Assembly (NCBI GenBank): GCA_903813345.2
Contig: CAIIXF020000790.1
Location: 167,822-231,821, forward strand
Reading direction: 5' to 3'
DNA: 64,000 bases
Source: Owenia fusiformis
Lineage: Eukaryota; Annelida; Polychaeta; Sabellida; Oweniidae
Below the pieces are notes generated by a model. The model saw only the letters and a list, made by a program, of their open reading frames with translations, was not told where the DNA came from and did not search any database. The position numbers were made by a program, and so were the translations under genes. Of this stretch, positions 11,134 to 21,800 are shown piece after piece. Positions within the stretch are counted from its first letter, which is position 1. Every line of letters starts with the position of its first letter.

Positions 11134-12235
11134 CGAGGGGTGATTCAAAAGTAATGGACAAAATTTTATAGGCATACTAAATTTCCCCCAATCAGTCTAA
11201 TTTTTTCACAGTGAATAGATCAATCAATTCTCTACTTTGTGTCGAATTCTCATTTAAATGCATTTGAAATTGTTTCAGCTATGCGTAACCATGGTAACAA
11301 GGGTAAGCATGGGTGGAATTGTTTTTTTTATGATAATTGAATGTTTTTGTCATTTTTGCTTGATTTCGTTTTAATGACTCAATTACCACACATGATATGT
11401 CTAACAAGCATGGTAATGCAATTGTCAAGCAAGACTCACATGCCCATGTGTTTGCTGTTGAGTTCTAAATTCAGCAACCAATTTCTGCTATGACATCACA
11501 ATGATATTTCTAAGAATGATGAGTCACAGTGAGTCAGAAAGTAGATCAGACTCTTAGACTCACACACATCCAAGAAATGTCTACTTTACAACAAATCAAA
11601 GTTAAGCAAAGGATTGTTATTGTTGTTATTGAATATTTGGTAGCTACTGGAGAGACAAGGCAGGCAGTTGTCAAGAAAATAAAAGAGACACATAGAGACA
11701 AGTCCTTGTCAAGGCAAGCCATTGAGCGATGGTACAAACACTTTAGTGAAGGGGATATGAGAGTCTTAGATCTAAAGTGATCTGGAAGGCCCAAGACAAT
11801 ATCAATTTATTTCGATTATTTTTTGTATAACACATGGAAAGTAACTTTAAAAATTGAGCAATGTCATTAGTGTTGTGATAATAACCTCCCTTATACCTAT
11901 TTATTACAGGTCATGTAGACCATGGGCATGTGAGTCTTGCTTGACAATTGCATTACCATGCTTGTTAGACATATCATGTGTGGTAATTGAGTCATTAAAA
12001 CGAAATCAAGCAAAAATGACAAAAACATTCAATTATCATTAAAAAAACAATTCCACCCATGCTTACCCTTGTTACAATGGTTACGCATAGCTGAAACAAT
12101 TTCAAATGCATTTAAATGAGAATTCGACACAAAGTAGAGAATTGATTGATCTATTCACTGTGAAAAAATTAGACTGATTGGGTGAAATTTAGTGTGCCTA
12201 TAAAATTTTGTCCATTACTTTTGAATCACCTCTCG
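11134..12235 (+). mobile_element. Tc1/mariner element with ~320-bp TIRs, truncated transposase
   Basis: CGAGGGGTGATTCAAAAGTA begins at 11134 after TA; the inverse ends at 12235 followed by TA. The inverted repeats run about 320 bp each side and are around 95% alike. The ~480-bp centre keeps only the N-terminal part of a mariner transposase. The catalytic DD(E/D) domain is absent, so the element is non-autonomous. It sits inside the 10354-12284 element. Confidence 0.75.
11529..11780 (+). pseudogene. Mariner transposase N-terminal HTH fragment
   Basis: Encodes a helix-turn-helix of the mos1 type: QRIVIVVIEYLVATGETR, then a typical SLSRQAIERWYKHFSEGD box before a stop; just after the stop comes S-G-R-P-K, the usual GRP linker. 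The family normally continues for about 250 residues with three acidic catalytic residues; none is present here. Confidence 0.65.
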
Positions 12236-12284
12236 TATAAGTATACGTTATAAGTTGTATTTTACGTATGTGCGAAATCTCTCT

Positions 12285-12538
12285 ATTAGTATCACCATTG
12301 TTGTCATAAGTATCCCCATTGTTGCCATAAGTATCACCGTTGTTGCCATAAGTATCACCATTGTTGTCATAAGTATCACCATTGTTGTCATAAGTATCAC
12401 CGTTGTTGTCATAAGTATCACCGTTGTTGTCATAAGTATCACCGTTGTTGCCATAAGTATCACCATTGTTGTCATAAGTATCACTGTTGTTGTCATAAGT
12501 ATCCCCATTGTTGCCATAAGTATCACTATTTTTTCATA
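12285..12538. repeat. 21-bp minisatellite (~12 units)
   Basis: Units of the form GTATCACCGTTGTTGTCATAA repeat from 12288 to about 12538; a few more units lie at 10300-10350 on the other side of the inserted element. The period is a multiple of three, so both strands stay open (VILMTTT or VISITVV units); I do not regard these as genes. Minisatellites next to Helentron ends are known in HINE/DINE-type elements, so it may belong to the neighbouring Helitron relic. Confidence 0.75.
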
Positions 12539-12599
12539 AGTTGTTACCATAAGACTCTCCAATTAGTTAAGTGGATATAAGTGAATCTACAACTGAATA

Positions 12600-12862
12600 C
12601 TTATTTAGATAATGTCTACTACACTTGTTATTATTTCACATTCCTTATAATTATCCTGATCATTTCATGATAACTGTAATAGATAGGTATGACACTTATG
12701 TCTACATTGATTAATGCTATACTTCAAGATAATGTACTTATTTATTCTACGACACTTGTAATTATTTCACATTCCTTATAATTACTTTGATCATTTCATG
12801 ATAACTGTAATAGATAGGCATGACACTTATGTCTACATTTATTAATGCTCTACTGGTATAGA
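12600..12862. repeat. ~131-bp tandem duplication of the Helitron gene's 3' end
   Basis: Two direct copies (about 12600-12730 and 12731-12862) share long words such as ATGATAACTGTAATAGATAG and GACACTTATGTCTACATT. The right copy encodes the last residues of the endonuclease and the stop (12762-12764); the left copy lies just downstream of the stop and no longer codes. Confidence 0.7.
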
Positions 12863-15800
12863 CATGATCAATACATGTTCCACCTTCTGTAGTTGGTATA
12901 TCTGTGTCTGATAGTAATAAGTATCCTTTGCGAATCATGAAATCATGAATGTAGTGTTTCTTTGAGTCCAATAGATTTTCATTAAAATCACCTACGATGA
13001 GAATTTTTTCATGCTTTATGTAAATGTGCTGTAAAATTTTTTCCATTTCTGTAATGAATTTAGTTTTCTGCATTTTAGGTGACTTATATATAGTTATAAT
13101 TGCAATATCTTTAACAATAGTTATAGCATTGTCTAATGGTGATGTTATGCTAATTGTTTGCATAATTCCTAGAATGCTTTTGTTATAAATTGCAATACCA
13201 CCTTCATGGTGTGATACTTTTCTATTGACTAAATGTGGAGAGTTAAATGTTTCAATTTCAAGAATCTCACTTCCTATTTCATCTCTGAGCCATGTTTCCG
13301 TGAGACAAATAATGTCACAACAAGTCAAATCAGTGTTGGACTTAACATCTTTCATGTGAGCAATCAGACCTTGTGTATTGTGATAGATAAGGCTCAAATC
13401 ATTTTCAGTTGCAATTTCATATTTGGGTAAGTCAAAGTTTGGCATTTCCTCTAGAGCTTTTGCCATTTTGTCATCACAGTAAATTGATGTTGGGTCATAA
13501 TCAATAATATAAAGTCCATCGGATGAAGTAACCCTACTGAATGCAACATATGCTTGGCCACCTGCGAACATATTTTTGCAAGAAATTGCTAGTTGATCGC
13601 ATGTTTTTCCTTGTAACTTATGTATAGTGCAAGCGTATGATGGAATAAGAGGTATTTGCTGTCTCATAAACTTGCTATTGACTTCATCATTATATGGTTC
13701 GATGCGTATAGATTCAGGATGAATTTCAGACTGATTTTTATATCTGGTTTTAATACCTACTTTAGGATTATCAAACTTCACCCATACAGCACTTGGCATA
13801 TTGTCTGATTCCTTCTTAAACTCAATTGCAGTTACAACACCAAATGCACCATTAGCAAGTCCATCAGCAATACATAAATTCTTTATAAGAAGAACTTGTG
13901 TACCAATACAAATTTGCAATTCAGGAGTGAGTGTATCTGCTCTATGTTGAGGTTCTTCATCAATTTTTTTCCATTCTTGCCCCTTCAATTTCTTGTAGTC
14001 AATTGCTTTTATCTTATGTATTTTAGCATTTGTTGATTTTGCGTGTGAGAGTATTCTCTTCTTATTATATGCATCAACATGAATGTGCTTTGAATATATT
14101 CTCATTACATCTTCTGGAATCGGTTTCTTCATTATTTGTCTTATAAATTCATCATCTTCAGCTGATATCTTTTCTCCTTTTTTAAGAACTCGAATTCTGT
14201 TAAGAAATTCAGCGTATTTCATATCACCCCTTTGTCTCATGATTTGCGTCAGCTCTATTTTCTTGAACTTTTCCCAAGGATTATAATTTGTTTCATCAGG
14301 TTTAAGTAAACTTTTCTGTTTGACTGGAGGTAACTGATAAAAATCTCCAAATGCTAACACTGAGGTATCACCAAAGTCAGGGTTGTCACCAGGTTTAATT
14401 TGCTGAAGCCTGCCTCGTACTGTATTAAATAGTCTAACGCTAACCATAGATATTTCATCAATTATTAGATTTTTCAGAGATTCAAGTCTCATTTTCAAGG
14501 GAGCTATCTTAGATTCCTCAAGTTCCTCATATGTTCTAGACAAATATCTCGAAGTTATTCTAAATGCTGAATGCAATGTATTACCATTAATTTGGAAGGC
14601 GCTTGTACCTGTTGGGCTAGTTAAAAGTACACTCAGATCATCTGGATTCTTTAAAAGGCTTCGCAGTAAATGTGTAGCAATGTAATGAATGCATTTTATT
14701 AAGTGTGATTTACCAGTTCCAGCTTTGCCACAAATATGTACAAATAATGGTTTTATTTTATTGCCCCATGACAGTTCTAAGCATTGTTTTCTTATCAAGT
14801 AAAATATCTGTTTTTGTTTTGTGTTCATAGATCTGATCATTTCCATGGCTTCACTTGTCGGTATTGTATCTGTTTGTAATTCAACTAGACAATTCACCTT
14901 TCCCTTTTCCTGGTCTTTGGTTTTAAAATCAATGTCAGGCATATCAGTTTCATCGATGTCATCAGATATTGATTCTATATTTTCAGAAATACACTCTTGT
15001 CTTTCTAGTTCTTGCTCTGGAGCTAAATTAGCCCATGCATTCTCATATGAATCTCCATCAGATAATTTGTCTTGTGCAGCATCTAATTCATCACCAGTAA
15101 CATCATAAATTCTTTTATATTTTTCTACAATTTCAGAAACTTTGAATAATTGACCTCCATGTTTAATTTTTCCACATTTAAAATATCCTTCAAATGTTTC
15201 ATATTCAACAGGTTGTAATTCTTTATCACTCCTGTGTGGTATGAAGAGTTGAAGCATACTATGATAATATTCATTGGGATTGGTGTCCTTTGAGAACTTT
15301 GGGTAGCGTATAATACCTGGTGGACTTTTTGATCGCTTTTGTATGAATCCTAAACCAAAGTCTAGTTTTATTCTTTTCGATGTTTCCCTTTCATCTTCTG
15401 CTATCTCTTCATCATTGTTATATGTCACAACTCTATAGAGTGATGCAAATTCTGCCAAACATAAATCATTAAATTCAGCATTATGTGGTCTTGCAAAATA
15501 TCTATCAATGATACTTGTTGCCCATATTTTATCTGGCTTATCATCTTTCTGTTTGCGAATTACTGAAATGGGTAGTGACATTTTAATGGGATTATTACCT
15601 ACTGGAAGGAATACAGTTTGTCTTGAGCATTCTTTAAGATGAAGATTACTTGCTCTATACACAGCTTCCTGGGCACTAACTTCTCTATGCTTCATATATC
15701 TGTAACCAATCATTTTCATGAGTCTAGAAGCTGAGGCGTTTTGTTCTTTAGCTTCTTGTTCTGCATCAATTAGGTTCTGACTCATTTCCCGTTCCTGTTT

Positions 15801-18800
15801 TGATATATATGATACAATGTATACAACACATGAAAATACATCAAGAACAAATTGTATATCCATATTGGCTTCCCATGCTTTTAAAAGGTCTGCATTGTAA
15901 TTATTTATCCACATGTCTTTTACAGTTCTTTTCAAAAATATAGTTTTTCTTTTACTTTTTGTCAGAATTCTAATAATATTTTCATATTTTTTCATTGTTA
16001 ATCCAGGGTGAGCTTTTTCAAATATTTCATTTAATGTCATTTCAGAATAATCTTCAGCAAGAAAGAATTTCCATAGAGATTGAATGATATCTTCAGCTAC
16101 TTTTATTGGTATACACTCGGTAGACTCCTCAGGAATTGTGTCATCAATGATAAAGGTTTTCTCAGATGGAAGTCTTGGGAAGTGAAATCTACAAGTAGTT
16201 CTTTTATTTTTCTTGCAACTTTTTGAGTGCTTTTTGCTATGCGTTTGAACTTCTGTTACTATTTTGCACAAATCTGGATTAGTTGTTTCATCAGGCAATT
16301 CACAAGTAACATACTTATCTATGAATTTTTCCACTTCTGAATTTGTTGATTTGCCATAAATGGGAGCACCTTCAATCCAAATTAAACAATGTACATGAGG
16401 CGACCCTCTCATTTGAAATTCAACTCTATAAAACATGTCTTTCACTTTACCAATTGGTTGTGCTGGAGATTTAATAACATCCTTCATGAACCTTTTCCAT
16501 CTATTATCAAACATTCTAGTTACAGTGACGGGATTATCCCTAATCAATTCAGCACGTTCTGTCTTGGATATTTCTTCTGGTAATCGTGGGTCATTGTTTT
16601 GATTAAGAATTGTGATAATAACTTCATTCCATTTCATATCTGCTGATGAAAACGAGCAAAACCACGTCGGTGGACCAAGTTGCCTAATCATAGCAAATAA
16701 ATCTTTTTGTACATGTTGCCAGTATGGTGGTGTTCCACGAATTGGTTGTAAATAGTGATGACCAACATTTTTACGGCAAAGCATTTCACTTTTTTCTTTG
16801 TCAATTATATCCTCAGCTGTAATTGTATCACCACTTTTTGACTTTCCCGTTATCTTTCTGAGATTGACACTCACTTTGGACAGAATATTCTGGACTTCAG
16901 TCAGATATTGAGCATAAAATATATACTGAGTATTTTTAGCAAATCTTAAGTCTGCAGAAAATAACCTATTGCCAAAATATTTTGTTGCTGACAATTTCTT
17001 TTCTCTTTTTTCATTATTAGAATTTCTACCATTTGGAAACAAAGTGGGAAATGAAAGAGCTTCATTATTTTTTTCTTCAAGAATACGTATTGGCTTGTTT
17101 CCTTCTCCTGGTGCTATGCAGTATATTTTGTCAAGATGTGTATCAAGAATGTGCTGAGCAATATTATCAGGCTGCAAACAAGTGTCAGACACTATATCTA
17201 CCATACCATTTCTTGTATCTTCCCCCTTGTTCTCTTTGCTAATTTCTCGCTGACATACATTATATCCAATATCAGTTTGTTTTAATTCAGATGTTCTTCC
17301 AAATTGTTTTTGATCTTCTTCACTTAAAATTTCTAGAGGTATTAAATCCACAAAATCATCCATTATATCAATATCTTTGTAGTGTTCATTGTTTTGTTTA
17401 AGATATGCTAATGCCTTTTTTACTCTTGAAATACTGACAGATTTATATAAGTAATGCCCTTGATATTCAAGTTTACGTTTTAGTTTGACAGTCAAAAGCT
17501 GCTCATCATTCATTGGTCTTGGTAAAGCTTTAATGGTTTCATCAGCATTATTTGACACAGATATAACAGGCCCATTCATACCAAATTGTCCTCCTCTTGG
17601 CAACTGAACTACTTTCATGAAAGGTAAACGTAGCGATACCAGATGTTGTTCAAGTATATTTAAATCTTTTAGTTCTTGTGGAATTGCTGGTAATGACAAA
17701 TTATTGCTATTAGCCATTGGTGGAATTTTCCCTTTTTTAAAATGTACATGACAGTTTTGACATATCCATAATTTACTCATTGGAGACTTACAAAGTGCAC
17801 AATTTTCTTTGCAGGATATTTCTCTATTATGCAAATACATTTCTGAAACACACTTTTGTTTATCTTCCTTTGATAGTTTGGGATAGGCATTTCCCTTGTA
17901 TGTTAGCACTTGGTGTTGAAATAACAATCTGTGACAAACCACGCAAATATAGTTTAATCCATCATTTACTGTTTGTTTAAAGTCATGAATTACTCTATCA
18001 ATATTTTCTCGTTGAGTCTTTTTGGTAATGTGTTTTTCTTTGCCTTGGATAATTTTACTTTTTTTGAAGGCTTCATCAGTGTCATATTTTTGTTTGCTCT
18101 GTTGTTTACTTTGTTTTTTCACTCTTTGTTGGAAGTCTTGATCAGATTCGTATTTTTCTTTACTCTGTTGCTTCACCTTTTCTTTAAAATCTTGATCAAA
18201 TTCATACTTGTCTTTACTCTGTTGCTTCACTTTTTCTTTAAAGTCTTGATCAAATTCATACTTTTCTTTACTCTGTTGTTTCACTTTTTCTTTAAAGTCT
18301 TGATCAAATTCATACTTTTCTTTACTCTGTTGCTTCATTTTTGCTTTAAAATCTATATCACATTTGTATTTACTTTTACTTAAGTTTACCTTTCTTTGTT
18401 TAAAATCTTCATCAATTTCATATCTTTGTTTACTTTGATGTTTGCTTTGGTTCAGCTTCCTTTGTTTGAAGTCTTCATCATTTTGATATATTTTTTTGCC
18501 CTGGTTAAGCTTCCTTTGTTTGAAGTCTTCATCATTTTGATATCTTTGTTTGTTTTGGTTAAGCTTCTTTTGTTTAAAGTCTTCATCAGTTTCATATCTA
18601 TGCTTACTAAGATATTTCTTTCTATCTTTGAGTTCAGGTGTAGATGCATATTTCTCTGTATCATGTTTCAGTTTTTTCTTTTTAAAGTTTTCATCAATAG
18701 CATACCTTTTTTTGGTGAGGATATTAGCCTTGTATTTCTTTTGATCTGACTTGGACATTTTTCTCAATCTAGCCATTTCTTTATCTGAGAAAATAGCAGT

Positions 18801-21800
18801 TTGGAAATCTTCTGTACACAAGCTACTGTCAAATATGTTTTCTTTATCATTCACAGTATTTTTGGTACATGGCATCCAAGCTTCATCACATTTTCCAGCA
18901 CCTAGCTGTCCAGATTTGCATGTTAATTGACAAAGATCAACATATGATCGTTTGATTTCTATGCTCATTGAATCAACAGCATTTTGTTCATTGTCAGATA
19001 GTGGTTCAATAATTTCAGACTCTTTTCTTTGATGTGCAGCAAGATTTTCCAAGTTCAATTTTCTTTTGCAAGATTTCCTTTGAGCTGACTTTGAGGACAT
19101 GTTGAATGGTTCACTACTAGTAAGGTTTTTTACTTCATTTTTTGCAAGGTCATTTCTACACTTCATTTTGCTAGATATTGTTGATAGTTTAGAGTTTTGA
19201 TCTTGTATTTGAGAACTTGTACATTCTTCAAACTTGATACCATCAACAGAAAACCCATGCTTAGCATTAGTTCTGTTTATTAAACTATCAGTTAAAGACT
19301 CAGCAGTGTTCCATAAGAATAATGACATTCTTTCCAATGAATTTGAAATATGAACTATTGCATTTCCTAAAACATCAATTCTTCCTTGATCATCTCTACT
19401 GTGAGGATCAAATGAGTAATACATGTCTTTTTTCTTTATTACACAAATTGTTGTATTCATGAATGTAATAAGGCAGGAGTTGTAATCTGTGAACACTTTT
19501 TCAATAGCTTCATGTAGAGTTAATCCGTCATCATCTTCTTCATTGTAATTCCAATATTCTAAGTAGCCCTGTAATTGTCTTGATTTGTATATATAAGTTT
19601 TGTTGTTAAAACTGATGGTTTCTGGAATGTCAAATATTTCAAGGTAGCCTGTCGGAGTTGGATTTTGTGCTATAATGCTAGTATACAGAATATTGCCTCG
19701 GACTAATACATCTGTGATAAATTCAGCATCAATTTTGCGATTGGTTTCATTTTCAAGCATTAGTAAAAATGACATTGAATTTGCAAAACATTGCTTTCCA
19801 CCACCAATTCCATCAAACATGGAGTTATTTTGAGATATGTTTCCTTGTATGACTTCATCAAAGATCTGTATTGTTGGTGTATTTTCTTTAACAGGATTTA
19901 TGTCTGCATTTCCATGAATCACATCTGTGACAACATCATAATGATTTTGACTTGAATGATCAAGGTATATACACCTGTTAGTAAACTCTTTTCCAAATAC
20001 TGCCCATCTTTTTGTGTTTTCAAACGTTAGTATCTGTGTTTTGAATAAATGGCAAGCAGTGGCTATTTCGATATCAGTTCCCCAAACAGAAAATGTGTTC
20101 ATATTTTTAGATTTGATATGAATTTCCAACTCTGCTGCAGTTATTCCTCTAGTTTTACAAATGTATTCTTTACAGGTTTGATCATTTCTGTGACACACTA
20201 TACTCTGTCTTATTGCAGTGTGATCATTTTCATCATTTGTTATACAGTATGCAATTGCTCTAAAGAGGCAGTTTCCATCACCTGTGATATGTTTTAAGGA
20301 TTCACATTTTGGCTTCATAAAGGTAATGTCAACATTGTTATATACAGGATCATTGCTCTTTGATGTATACTTGAGATGATGGATGTTGCATAGCTTAACT
20401 TTCTCAATGTTTTGCAAGGGATTAAAATTTCCAATTGGCCTGCAGAAGGTTTCTTTCAAAACAGTTACATCATCAGAACTTTCACATGGTTTACTCTTGG
20501 ATTTATTTTTTGGCTTGTAACCTCCAGTTTGAGATGCTTCATATTTTGTATTTATATCTCCACATTCTGACTGTGTACATACATTTTCATTAAACAGTTT
20601 GTTTCTTTTGCCATTCTTTTGTGGGATCTCATTCTTTTTAGGTTCATTTTTATGGTTTGCAGTAGAAAATGTTTCATCATGAATCAGTACTGGTGGAACA
20701 CGTGGAGAATTATCATTAAAAATATCTTCCATTTCTTGCACAATTTTCAGAAAGTATGGATCTTCAGTGTCCGACACATTTTCACAGTTTTCAGTTTTAT
20801 CAATATCTGAGTTGTTACTAAGATATTTGAATCTTTTCAGTTGTTTTCTGTTTGAACAGTTTTTGATTTCAGTATTCTCTGTGTTTAAGATTTTGAAATC
20901 ATTCTTTTCAATTGGTGGTACTCTTACAGTGTTGTCAGACAAATACTGTTCCAGATCAGGTTTAGTGAATACATGCTTCTTAGACTCTGAAGCTATATAG
21001 TTATTGTCAGGTAAATGCTTTTCTTGCTTTGAAGTTAAGTTTCTTTTCTTCCTTCCAAGTTTTCGACTTGAAAATTTCTGAGTGTTCGTAAGAAAATACT
21101 GCACACATCTCTTGTTTTTTAAGTGTTGTTCCATTTTGTTTCTAGATGTGTTCATTCTAATCACTTTTGACCTTTCTTGTCCTCTCACTTTGTTGCGCCA
21201 GTACTTTTCTGATTTTGAAAGGGATCTTAGAATGTTCTTGTTATTAGTAAGTAAACATTTTACTTCTTGAATAATTCGTTGAGATTTTCCCAGAGTATCA
21301 GTGCAGTTTTCTAACAAAGTATCTCTAGTTTCTGTGATAGTTTCAACATTGGGTGACACATTCACTTTTGTAAGTTTTCTCAGTCTCTTCTTTTCAGATT
21401 TCACAATAGCGCTTGGTAATAACAGTGTGGCTAATTTAGTCACCAAGGTGTCTTGAATTTGTTCGGTAAGTACATTGTGATGTTTTGCATTGTTATTAGG
21501 GATATCAGAAGTTGTACATGATATAAGAGCAACATTCTTATACAAAGAGTCAGTTGAACAAGTAAACGCAATTTCAGAAAGTCTTGTTTCATTCAAGCAC
21601 AATGGCATGGGGTTTTCAGACTTTTTACTTTCCCTCATTTTGATGGTTTCACTGTTTTGTTTAGCAAGTACCACAGATGGTTTGGGAAGTACCTCATTCC
21701 CTTTTTGTATCACAGTTAGTTGTTGTTTGCTAAGTAGCACATCAGTTTCTTTTTGTTTGGCAAGTGCCCCAGATGCATTTTGTTTGGTAAGTAGCACATC

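Larger units (their letters stand above)
10354..12284. mobile_element. TIR element splitting a minisatellite; hosts two insertions
   Basis: Ends AGAGAGATTTCGCACATA and its inverse TATGTGCGAAATCTCTCT, with TIR similarity for about 48 bp, flanked by ATT on each side (10351-10353 and 12285-12287). The flanks are units of the same 21-bp minisatellite, so the insertion site can be read exactly. Removing the two inner elements (10896-11115 and 11134-12235) leaves roughly 600 bp with no coding content. A 3-bp duplication fits PIF/Harbinger or CACTA types; family undecided. Confidence 0.6.

Noticed and set aside
12248-12562. Open frames on both strands with VILMTTT or VISITVV units
   Set aside because: A 21-bp minisatellite keeps frames open; composition and lack of any start context argue against a gene.
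12540-12620. Classic Helitron 3' end (CTRR plus hairpin)
   Set aside because: No convincing hairpin and CTRR pair was found; Helentron ends differ, so the termini are left undefined.
17780-18749. Phe/Leu-rich plus-strand frames that look like membrane proteins
   Set aside because: Antisense of the Lys-rich Helitron repeats: AAA/AAG read backwards gives Phe/Leu.
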